Below, in pieces: positions 1-7,151 of a stretch of DNA of 64,000 bases; position 1 is the stretch's first letter, and the number at the start of each line of letters is the position of its first letter. The notes under the pieces were generated by a model, which saw nothing but the letters and a program-made list of their open reading frames with translations, had not been told where the DNA came from and ran no database searches. Location of the stretch: positions 1 to 64,000 of the forward strand of contig NZ_FOSR01000014.1 in the NCBI RefSeq assembly GCF_900114325.1, read 5' to 3'. The DNA comes from Rhodanobacter glycinis (GTDB lineage: Bacteria > Pseudomonadota > Gammaproteobacteria > Xanthomonadales > Rhodanobacteraceae). The translations under genes and the position numbers were made by a program.

Positions 1-2
1 CG

Positions 3-2549
3 AGCATCGATCTGTCCGGTTCGATCACCGGCGTGGACATCACGGCGGTGACCATCGGCACCGCACCGACGCACGGCACGGTGAGTGTGTCGGGCAAGGT
101 GGTGACGTACACGCCGAGTGCGACGTACTACGGTGGCACGGACAGCTTCACCTACACCGCGACCAATCCCGGCGGCACGTCCAGCCCGGCGACGGTGACG
201 ATCACCGTGGGTGTGCCGGCAGCTCCGACCGTTGCTGCGAAGTCGATCAGCACGGCTTACAACACCGCCGCCACGATCGACCTCACTGGCTCCATCACCG
301 GCGTCGATATCACCGGCGTCACCATCGGCACCGCACCGACGCACGGTACCGTCAGCGTATCCGGCAAGACGGTGACCTATACGCCTTCGTCCAGCTATTA
401 CGGCGGTAGCGATAGCTTTACCTACACCGCCACCAATCCCGGCGGTACGTCAGCGCCGGCCATCGTGTCGATCACGGTGGGCCTGCCAGCCGCGCCGACC
501 GTGACGGCCAAGAATGTCACCACTGTCTACAACACCCCGGCGAGCATCGATCTCTCGGGTGCCATCACCGGTGTCGACATTACCTCGGTCGCCATCGCCA
601 GTGCGCCTTCACATGGCACGGTCAGCGTGTCGGGCAAGACGGTAACCTACACGCCGTCGTCGACCTACTACGGTGGTACGGACAGCTTCACCTACACCGC
701 CACCAATCCCGGCGGCACGTCGACGCCAGCCACGGTGACGATGACGGTGACCCCGCTGAGCGTGCCGACGGCGCAGGCCTTGTCGGTCACCACCACTACC
801 GGGGCCTCGGTGCAGATCCAGGCGACAGCGGGCGCCACCGGTCCGGCGCCGTTCACCGGGGTCAGCGTGGCCCAGGTGCCTGCCCATGGCCAAGCCACGG
901 CAAGCGGTGAGCAGCTCACGTATACGCCGGCGACAGGCTTCACCGGTACCGATCACTTCACCTACCGGATCGCCAACCACTTCGGTCAGTCGGCCGCCGC
1001 CACGGTGACCGTCACGGTGACTGCCGCCGGCCAGGCCAGCGCACCGGATGGCACGGTCACCCTCACCACCAAGCCCAATGCGCCGGTCACGACCAACCTA
1101 GGCAACATCGTGCCGGGGAGCTTCGTGTCGTCGACCGTGCTCGGCCTTTCGCCGGGCGGTGCCGGGCAGGTGTCGATCAGCCAGCCGACCTCGTTGACCT
1201 TCACGTCGGTCGCCGGCTTCCACGGCCTGGCCCAGATCACGGTGCTGCTGACCGCAGCCGATGGTCACACCGCCACCGTGGACGTGCTGGTGCTGGTGAG
1301 CAATCAGCCCGACCCGTCGAAGAACCCGGACGTGCTGGGCTTGGTCAACGCGCAAGCCATGGAAGCGCAGCGCTTTGCGCAAAGCCAGCTGGACAATATC
1401 CGCCAGCGCCTGGAAAGCCTGCACGACGGCAACCAGCAACTGTTCAGCAGCACGCTGTCGATGAGCCTGAATGGCAAGCCGTTGCAGGGACCACGGATGG
1501 CTGGAGCAGGGCGTCTGCCGGGCCAGCAACCCGGCAATGACACGGATCACCCGAACGGACTGGCGGCCACGACGCAACCGGACGGCCCGATGACCATGCG
1601 ACCAGGCATCGGCAGCGCCGGCGACAACATGATGATGATGTCCGATGCCGCCATGCCGACGTCCGATTCGACGGGCACCTCTGGCGGACATGCGCCGCCC
1701 AGCCGTGGCCCCAACGGGCTGGCCGCGTGGATCGACGGTACCGCCGCCTTCGGCAGCTACGACAGTTACCGACAAGCCGCGGGCTTCGATGCGAACAGCA
1801 TCGCGATCAACACCGGCATCGACCAGCGTGTGGGTGAACGAGGCCTGTTCGGCATCAGCCTGGGCTACAACCACGATCAGAGCACGGTGGCCAACGACGG
1901 CACGCGCAGCATCGCGCGAGGCTACAGCGCTGCGATCTACGGCAGCTTCGCCCCTTCGGCGAAGACCTATATCGACGCCGTGCTGGGCGGCGGCGGACTG
2001 AGCTTCGACAGTCGCCGTCGCGACAGCAACGATGGCAGCTATCTGCTCGGTCATCGCAACGGCAACCAGTGGTTCGGCTCGCTGACCGCGGGTTACGAAT
2101 ATCACCACCAGCGCTGGATGATCTCGCCGTATGGCCGACTGGAATGGTCGTACTCGGCACTGAACGGCTTTGCCGAGAATGGTGATGTCGCCGATGCACT
2201 GACTTACGGGCGCCAGAACATACGCACCTCGTTGGCGGTGCTTGGCGTGCGCACCAGCGGCTTGATCGTGACCACCCACGCCGTACTGGTGCCGCGGGCA
2301 CGACTGGAGATCGGCCATGAGTTCCAGGGCACCAGCGACACCACGCTCAGCTACGCCTTCGTGCCATCGGCCGGCTCGTGGAACGTGTTGAGCAACCCGT
2401 ACAGCGCGAACGGCAACAGCGTGCAGGCAGGGCTGGGGCTGGATATCCAGCTGCCGCGCAGCCTCACGTTGACCACCGACTACAGCTTCCTGATGCAGCC
2501 GCACAGCCATAGCCAGATGATCCGCTTCGGACTCAACAAGAAGTTCTGA
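3..2549 (+). CDS. Autotransporter adhesin with Ig-like repeats, 5' end outside the window
   Basis: The reading frame is open from the left edge, so the N-terminus and signal peptide are missing. The visible part starts with near-identical 90-residue Ig/cadherin-like repeats (motifs APTHGTVSVSG, YYGGTDSFTYTATNPGGTS), followed by two more divergent copies to about residue 410. A Met/Gly/Pro-rich linker (with an MMMM run) comes next, and the last ~270 residues form an autotransporter beta-barrel with alternating aromatic strands ending in Phe (GLNKKF), the usual BAM signal. The expected role is a surface-displayed repeat stalk for adhesion or biofilm formation, carried by a type V secretion barrel. 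The family is clear; the ligand is unknown. Confidence 0.9.
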   Translation, partial: SIDLSGSITGVDITAVTIGTAPTHGTVSVSGKVVTYTPSATYYGGTDSFTYTATNPGGTSSPATVTITVGVPAAPTVAAKSISTAYNTAATIDLTGSITGVDITGVTIGTAPTHGTVSVSGKTVTYTPSSSYYGGSDSFTYTATNPGGTSAPAIVSITVGLPAAPTVTAKNVTTVYNTPASIDLSGAITGVDITSVAIASAPSHGTVSVSGKTVTYTPSSTYYGGTDSFTYTATNPGGTSTPATVTMTVTPLSVPTAQALSVTTTTGASVQIQATAGATGPAPFTGVSVAQVPAHGQATASGEQLTYTPATGFTGTDHFTYRIANHFGQSAAATVTVTVTAAGQASAPDGTVTLTTKPNAPVTTNLGNIVPGSFVSSTVLGLSPGGAGQVSISQPTSLTFTSVAGFHGLAQITVLLTAADGHTATVDVLVLVSNQPDPSKNPDVLGLVNAQAMEAQRFAQSQLDNIRQRLESLHDGNQQLFSSTLSMSLNGKPLQGPRMAGAGRLPGQQPGNDTDHPNGLAATTQPDGPMTMRPGIGSAGDNMMMMSDAAMPTSDSTGTSGGHAPPSRGPNGLAAWIDGTAAFGSYDSYRQAAGFDANSIAINTGIDQRVGERGLFGISLGYNHDQSTVANDGTRSIARGYSAAIYGSFAPSAKTYIDAVLGGGGLSFDSRRRDSNDGSYLLGHRNGNQWFGSLTAGYEYHHQRWMISPYGRLEWSYSALNGFAENGDVADALTYGRQNIRTSLAVLGVRTSGLIVTTHAVLVPRARLEIGHEFQGTSDTTLSYAFVPSAGSWNVLSNPYSANGNSVQAGLGLDIQLPRSLTLTTDYSFLMQPHSHSQMIRFGLNKKF
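33..810 (+). repeat. 270-bp in-frame tandem repeat of the autotransporter stalk
   Basis: Units begin at 33, 303 and 573 (GTSGAYATYACC) with an exact 270-bp period, encoding 90 residues each. The array extends beyond the left edge, so copy number cannot be given. Units are very similar at the nucleotide level, so copy number could change by slippage or recombination. Confidence 0.9.
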
Positions 2550-2569
2550 GCAAACGGCTACTGTCTGAT

Positions 2570-2599
2570 GGACCAGGGGCGCCACAAGGCGCCTCTGGT
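2570..2599 (+). terminator. Hairpin after the autotransporter gene
   Basis: GACCAGGGGCGCC and GGCGCCTCTGGTC form a 13-bp stem with one G-T pair and an ACAA loop, 20 bp after the autotransporter stop. There is no T-tract, so it may be a 3' stability hairpin rather than a classical terminator. Confidence 0.55.
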
Positions 2600-2626
2600 C
2601 TGTCAGGGCAGAGTCATTCGGCCCTC

Positions 2627-2658
2627 CCTGCAGGAGCCCGCTCGCGGGCGATGCTTCT
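2627..2658. repeat. Single REP-like element
   Basis: The sequence CTGCAGGAGCCCGCTCGCGGGCGATGC has the same head (GTAGGAGC type), short internal palindrome (CCCGCTCGCGGG) and GATG tail as the paired element at 30745-30820. It lies in the gap between the autotransporter and glnA. Confidence 0.6.
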
Positions 2659-2801
2659 GGCATGGCAAGCCAACGCCTTGCCTCGGGCTTCCTCCAGTCG
2701 TCCGGTCACCCGCAACGCCCTTGCCTCTGGCTAACTCTCCCCCTTGCCGGGTGAGTAGAGGACTTTCACCTCCAAGCAGGTGCGCCCTGCCGGGCGCACA
2801 C

Positions 2802-2831
2802 AAAAAAGGGAAGGGCCGAAGCCCTTCCCTT
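2802..2831 (-). terminator. Rho-independent terminator of glnA
   Basis: Read on the minus strand, AAGGGAAGGGC-TTCG-GCCCTTCCC is followed directly by TTTTTT: a perfect GC stem with a UUCG tetraloop and a U-tract, 24 bp downstream of the glnA stop. A second palindrome (GTGCGCCCTGCCGGGCGCAC) lies just beyond at 2780-2800. Confidence 0.9.
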
Positions 2832-2854
2832 GATGATCACGCCAACGCTTGCGC

Positions 2855-4264
2855 TTACAGCGCGTAGTACATCTGGAACTCCAGCGGATGCGTGCTGGCG
2901 CGGTAGCGGGTGACTTCCTGCATCTTCACGCTGATGTAGGCGTCGATGAAGTCGTCGGTGAACACGTCGCCGGCCTTGAGGAAGTCGCGGTCCTTGTCCA
3001 GCGCTTCCAGTGCGGCGTCGAGGCTGGCGCAGACCTGCGGAATGTTCTTCTCTTCTTCCGGCGGCAGGTCGTACAGATCCTTGTCGGCCGGCGCACCCGG
3101 GTCGATCTTGTTCAGGATGCCGTCCAGGCCGGCCATCATCAGCGCGGTAAAGGTGAGGTAGCCGGACTGCATCGGATCGGGGAAGCGCACCTCGATGCGG
3201 CGGCCCTTCGGGCTGGCCACGTACGGGATGCGGCAGCTCGCCGAGCGGTTGCGCGCCGAGTAGGCCAGCATCACCGGCGCTTCGAAGCCCGGCACCAGGC
3301 GCTTGTAGCTGTTGGTGGTGGAGTTGGCGAAGGCGTTGATCGCCTTGGCGTGCTTGAAGATGCCGCCGATGTACCACAGCGCGGTCTGGCTGAGGCCGCC
3401 GTACAGGTCGCCGGCGAACAGATTCTCGCCGTTCTTGGCCAGCGACTGGTGCACATGCATGCCGCTGCCGTTGTCGCCGACGATCGGCTTGGGCATGAAG
3501 GTGACGGTCTTGCCGTTCTGGTGCGCCACGTTCTTGATGACGTACTTCATCGTCATCAGCTCGTCGGCCTTCTGCACCAGGGTGTTGAACTTGACGCCGA
3601 TCTCGCACTGGCCGGCGTTGGCCACTTCGTGGTGGTGCACTTCCACGGTCTGGCCCAGCGATTCCAGCACCTTGCACATGTCGGCGCGCAGGTCGCCCAG
3701 CACGTCCACCGGCGACACCGGGAAGTAACCGCCCTTCACCGCCGGGCGATGGCCCATGTTGCCGCCTTCATACTTGAAGCGCGTGCTCCACGAGGCCTCT
3801 TCCGATTCGATCTCGTAGAACACGCGGCCCATGTCGTTCTGCCAGCGGATCGAGTCGAAGATGAAGAACTCGGGCTCCGGACCGAAGAAGGCGGTGTCGG
3901 CGATGCCGGTGGACTTGAGGTAAGCCTCGCCACGCTTGGCGATCGAGCGCGGGTCGCGGCCGTAGGCCTGCAGGGTGCTCGGCTCCAGCACGTCGCAATG
4001 CAGCACCAGCTGGGTGTGTGCGCTGAACGGGTCGAGATAGGCGGTGGACGGATCGGGCATCAGGATCATGTCCGACTCGTTGATGCCCTTCCAGCCGGTG
4101 ATCGACGAGCCGTCGAACATCTTGCCGTCCTCGAAGGTCGACTCGTCGATGCTGTGCGCCGGGAACGTCACGTGGTGATGCTTGCCGAGCATGTCGGCAA
4201 AACGGAAGTCGACGAACTCGACCTCGTGTTCCTGGATCTGGTCGAGTACTTGCTGGGCAGTCAT
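2855..4264 (-). CDS. glnA: Glutamine synthetase type I
   Basis: Makes glutamine from glutamate, ammonia and ATP in the cytosol; the family forms dodecamers. At 469 residues it has normal GSI length. Visible family motifs are [12 protein letters not shown] near the N-terminus, the EPEFFIFD active-site stretch, the [16 protein letters not shown] region, [11 protein letters not shown] with catalytic-site histidines, and [11 protein letters not shown]. The start [11 protein letters not shown] was chosen because the upstream in-frame residues do not resemble the family and overlap the promoter. A sigma-54 promoter and NtrC-like sites lie upstream and a strong terminator downstream, so it is probably monocistronic and nitrogen-regulated. 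The adenylylation-site region ([20 protein letters not shown]) is present. Confidence 0.97.
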   Translation of the reverse strand: MTAQQVLDQIQEHEVEFVDFRFADMLGKHHHVTFPAHSIDESTFEDGKMFDGSSITGWKGINESDMILMPDPSTAYLDPFSAHTQLVLHCDVLEPSTLQAYGRDPRSIAKRGEAYLKSTGIADTAFFGPEPEFFIFDSIRWQNDMGRVFYEIESEEASWSTRFKYEGGNMGHRPAVKGGYFPVSPVDVLGDLRADMCKVLESLGQTVEVHHHEVANAGQCEIGVKFNTLVQKADELMTMKYVIKNVAHQNGKTVTFMPKPIVGDNGSGMHVHQSLAKNGENLFAGDLYGGLSQTALWYIGGIFKHAKAINAFANSTTNSYKRLVPGFEAPVMLAYSARNRSASCRIPYVASPKGRRIEVRFPDPMQSGYLTFTALMMAGLDGILNKIDPGAPADKDLYDLPPEEEKNIPQVCASLDAALEALDKDRDFLKAGDVFTDDFIDAYISVKMQEVTRYRASTHPLEFQMYYAL

Positions 4265-4308
4265 GCGGAAACCTCGGCTGGGTGGACGTGCAGTATGGAA
4301 CAAGACAG

Positions 4309-4324
4309 AGCAAAGGCTGTGCCA
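4309..4324 (-). promoter_or_regulatory. Sigma-54 (-24/-12) promoter of glnA
   Basis: On the minus strand TGGCACA-GCCT-TTGCT matches the RpoN consensus TGGCACG-N4-TTGCW in all key GG and GC positions. It ends 45 bp upstream of the glnA start codon, a suitable leader distance. Confidence 0.85.
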
Positions 4325-4381
4325 GACGTGAAAAGTCCGCCGGAACAGGCCATTGCGCACCTGGGCCGGCTCAAACTAAGC

Positions 4382-4420
4382 CAACATGGTGCAATTTGCC
4401 ACCCACATTGCACCATGTTG
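4382..4420. promoter_or_regulatory. Mirrored NtrC-like enhancer sites
   Basis: CAACATGGTGCAAT (4382-4395) and ATTGCACCATGTTG (4407-4420) form a perfect 14-bp inverted repeat with an 11-nt spacer. Each arm contains the NtrC half-site GGTGCA/TGCACC. The pair lies about 60-95 bp upstream of the sigma-54 promoter, an enhancer-type position. Binding by NtrC is inferred. Confidence 0.7.
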
Positions 4421-4446
4421 AACATTTTGCACCCGCGCGACCCGGC

Positions 4447-5205
4447 TCAGAAAGCCTTGGCCAGGCTCAGCACCCACGTGCCGCGCCCCAGATAACGACC
4501 CGCGATATTGCTATAGACCTGACGGCGGGCGTTGGTGTCGTACCAGCCCAACGTCAGCGTGCAGCCGTGGGCAAACGTGCGCGCCACGTCCAGCTTCCAA
4601 TCGGAATAGGACGCGGCCCCGTCATGCGCCACGTCCTGGTGCCCCACATGCGCATCGAATTGCCAACCCGGTGCGAATGGCTGGCTCCAGGTCAGATCCA
4701 CATAGCCACTGTGCGCGCTGTCGGCGATGCCGAACAGGTTGCCGAAGGTTTGCGAGTATTTCAGCGTCAGCGTCTTCCAGCCCAGCGCGGCATAGCCTTC
4801 CAGCGTGTACGGCCGGGTATAACCGTGCGGGTAGCTGCCCGGGTAGTAATACTCGTACAGGCCGGCATCGACATGCCAGTCGCGGCCGAGATTTCCGCGC
4901 CAGCCGGCATAGGCGTCCAGCTCCACGCTGCTGGATACCGGCTGCGCTGGCGTCGAGCCGTCCGACAACCAACTGATGTTGCTGCCCCAGGCGCCCACAT
5001 ACCAGCCACTGGCGCGGTCGTACTCGACGCCTGCCTGTACGGCGGGATGGCGATTCGTCTGCGAGATGCCGCGGAACAGGTAATCGTTGGTCAGGGCGAC
5101 ATTGCCGCTGAGCGTGCCGGTCGGCGTGTCGATCGCCAGAACCGGCGTTGCGGTCGCGGCAAGCAGGCCGGCGAGGGCAAGGGCAACGCTTGTACATCGA
5201 TGCAT
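4447..5205 (-). CDS. TorF-family putative outer-membrane porin (Gcw_chp type)
   Basis: A 252-residue secreted protein whose signal peptide (MHRCTSVALALAGLLAATATPVLA) is followed by SGNVALTNDYLFRGISQT, the hallmark N-terminal strand of the TorF/Gcw_chp family. Alternating amphipathic strands end in LSLAKAF with a C-terminal Phe, indicating an outer-membrane beta-barrel. The start was set at the signal-peptide Met; longer in-frame extensions run through repeat DNA and are not protein-like. Substrate is unknown. It follows glnA on the same strand but is separated by glnA's own promoter. Confidence 0.85.
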   Translation of the reverse strand: MHRCTSVALALAGLLAATATPVLAIDTPTGTLSGNVALTNDYLFRGISQTNRHPAVQAGVEYDRASGWYVGAWGSNISWLSDGSTPAQPVSSSVELDAYAGWRGNLGRDWHVDAGLYEYYYPGSYPHGYTRPYTLEGYAALGWKTLTLKYSQTFGNLFGIADSAHSGYVDLTWSQPFAPGWQFDAHVGHQDVAHDGAASYSDWKLDVARTFAHGCTLTLGWYDTNARRQVYSNIAGRYLGRGTWVLSLAKAF

Positions 5206-5470
5206 GGCTCGTCTCCATTGGCAAAGGCAAGTCACACGCCGAGCAGACGTATGGACGTCCATTTGGCTGGATTGCCGCCCATCGCCCAGCGTGTCCGGCG
5301 CATCGGCGATGCGCCATGCATGGCTCAGCAAGTTGCGTGCCGCCGGTCCGGGCACGCCTGGATGCGGTTGTCGCGGGCCAGCGCGACGACGCCTGCGCCA
5401 ACGTGGGGAATGCAAGACGCCGGATCGGTGCAAACCCGCATCGTGGACGGCCTCGGCACCACGCCCTTGC

Positions 5471-5560
5471 TCGTCATTCCGGCGCAGGCCGGAATCCAGT
5501 AGCCGTATGGTCCGGACAAGCGTGGTCGCTACTGGATCCCGGCCTTCGCCGGGATGACGA
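5471..5560. repeat. Inverted pair of interspersed repeat (ATTCCGGC type)
   Basis: TCGTCATTCCGGCGCAGGCC... at 5471-5503 is mirrored by ...GGCCTTCGCCGGGATGACGA at 5528-5560, with about 33-bp imperfect arms. Each arm has its own small palindrome (CCGGC..GCCGG). This head-to-head layout resembles BIME-type REP pairs that are common between Xanthomonadales genes. Confidence 0.8.
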
Positions 5561-5677
5561 CCACGATAGGTCATCGCCAGCCGATTTTGAGTCGTGTCCT
5601 TGCCATGCCCCGTGCAAACGGTACCCCGCCTTCATGTCCCGGAGCGCTGCCCGGGTTATTCCTGACAGCAGTGAGCG

Positions 5678-5753
5678 AACACTGGGATCCAGTCATTTAA
5701 GGCTCTGGCATGCGCAAGGCACTGGATTCCAGCGTTCGCTGGAATGACGAGCC
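5678..5753. repeat. Second copy of the ATTCCGGC-type repeat, partly decayed
   Basis: ACACTGGGATCCAGTCATTTAA and CACTGGATTCCAGCGTTCGCTGGAATGACGAG repeat the CACTGGATYCC...GGAATGACGA core of the element at 5471-5560. A fragment recurs at 40851-40870 (CTCCTGCTTTCGCAGGAATGACGAGC). Confidence 0.65.
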
Positions 5754-5870
5754 CCCAACCATGTCGCCAACGTTCGGCGCATTGACCACCGATGACCCCG
5801 GCCCGCTAAGCTATGCCCCTTTGCCGGCGTCAGATCGCGCCGGCCCACCCTCCAACGGACCTGCGCCCCT

Positions 5871-6665
5871 GTGACCGACATCCTCCACGTCATCCTGCTC
5901 GGCATCATCGAAGGCATCACCGAGTTCCTGCCGATTTCCTCGACCGGCCACCTGCTGATCGCCGAACACTGGCTGGGCGCGCGCTCGGACCTGTTCAACG
6001 TGGGCATCCAGGCGGGCGCGATCCTGGCGATCACGCTGGTGTACTGGAAGCGCATCTGGCAATTGCTGACTGGCTGGCGCGACGCGGCTACGCGCAGCTA
6101 CCTGTTCAAGCTGGTGGTAGCGTTCCTGATTACCTGCGTGCTGGGGCTGGTCGTCACCCACTACGGCTTCAAGCTGCCCGAGACGGTGACCCCGATCGCG
6201 TGGGCACTGGTCATCGGCGGCTTCTGGATGATCGGCGCCGAGCAGCTCGCGGCGAAGAAGCCGGATCGCAGCGAGGTGACCTGGACGGTGGCGATCCTGG
6301 TCGGCGTGGCGCAAATGGTGGCCGGCATCTTCCCCGGCACCTCGCGTTCCGGCGCGACCATCTTCACCGCGCTGCTGTTCGGTACCAGCAACCGCGCAGC
6401 GGCCACCGAATTCTCGTTCCTGGTCGGCATCCCCACCATGTACGCAGCCACCGGCTACGAGCTGCTGAAGGTGTTCAAGGATGGCGGTGCGGTACACGAG
6501 GACTGGACCGCGCTGGCGGTCGGATTCATCGTTTCGCTGGTCGTCGCCTTCATCGCGGTGAAGTGGCTGCTGGGCTATATCCGCACCCACCGTTTCACCG
6601 CGTTCGCGGTTTACCGCATCGCACTCGGCGTGGCCTTGCTGCTGTTGATGCCGACCGGCGCCTGA
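5871..6665 (+). CDS. uppP: Undecaprenyl-diphosphatase
   Basis: Integral membrane enzyme that dephosphorylates undecaprenyl pyrophosphate to recycle the lipid carrier of cell-wall synthesis; members give bacitracin tolerance. At 264 residues with several hydrophobic segments it has family length. The two signature motifs are present: ITEFLPISSTGHLLI near residues 16-30 (first catalytic loop, Glu-rich) and FPGTSRSGATI near residue 160 (second loop, with Ser and Arg). GTG at 5871 is the start (VTDILHVILLGIIEG), matching family N-termini. It is monocistronic. Confidence 0.95.
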   Translation: MTDILHVILLGIIEGITEFLPISSTGHLLIAEHWLGARSDLFNVGIQAGAILAITLVYWKRIWQLLTGWRDAATRSYLFKLVVAFLITCVLGLVVTHYGFKLPETVTPIAWALVIGGFWMIGAEQLAAKKPDRSEVTWTVAILVGVAQMVAGIFPGTSRSGATIFTALLFGTSNRAAATEFSFLVGIPTMYAATGYELLKVFKDGGAVHEDWTALAVGFIVSLVVAFIAVKWLLGYIRTHRFTAFAVYRIALGVALLLLMPTGA

Positions 6666-6710
6666 GCCGGCTGCAGCAGAAGATGGAGGACGGCACCGGT
6701 CCGGCCGCAA

Positions 6711-7055
6711 CTAGCGCCGGCTCGACCTCCACGCCATCGAACCGCCGCGAGCGCGGTGGGACAGCACCCCCTCGCCGTTCTCCAGCGGGAACATGCCACC
6801 CATGCCCGGCACCGTGTCAATGGCGAGCTGGGTACGCTTCCAGCATTCATGCTGCGACGAGCTCATGCCGAGCGGCGCGTCGGCGATCTCGCCGAACTGC
6901 ACGTCGCGGCCGCCTGTCATGAACTCGTCTTGCGGACAACACATCGGCGCGGAACCGTCGCAGCAACCGTTGGGCTGGTGACGGACCCGAGTCGTCGGGG
7001 GGTTGCCAGTAACCCGGTTGCTGGTATTGATCCCGGGCATACCGCCGCGAGCCAC
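6711..7055 (-). pseudogene. Decayed DUF779 gene copy
   Basis: The minus-strand frame retains a clear DUF779 core ([52 protein letters not shown]), colinear with the intact gene at 14088-14471. It lacks the normal N-terminus (no [17 protein letters not shown] stretch, replaced by a non-homologous lead). At the C-terminus [13 protein letters not shown] is replaced by VLSHRARGGSMAWRSS, as expected after a frameshift. It sits at the downstream end of the alcohol-oxidation block, after the PqqU-like gene. A shortened but functional variant is possible but less likely. Confidence 0.7.
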
Positions 7056-7151
7056 CCGGCAGTAGCGGACCCAACGGCCGGAGCCGTCAAAGGATCAATC
7101 GAGCCCTGACAGCGCCTGAGTATCGGTAGACAAAGCGGACTGGTCGGCTGC

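Larger units (their letters stand above)
5206..5870. other. Gene-free intergenic region with dispersed repeats
   Basis: Spans 665 bp between the divergent TorF-type gene and uppP. It contains two copies or pairs of a dispersed inverted repeat (listed separately) and no convincing coding frame. Presumed promoters of both flanking genes lie here, but I cannot place them. Confidence 0.6.

Noticed and set aside
33-810. Possible CRISPR-like repetitive array at the left edge
   Set aside because: Repeats are 270 bp, in frame and encode Ig-like domains; no short repeats with spacers.
1098-2663. 521-residue minus-strand frame opposite the autotransporter barrel
   Set aside because: No domain signal; the plus-strand barrel is convincing.
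2570-5870. tRNA or small RNA genes in the larger intergenic gaps
   Set aside because: No cloverleaf or conserved RNA features recognised; the structure seen is explained by terminators and dispersed repeats.
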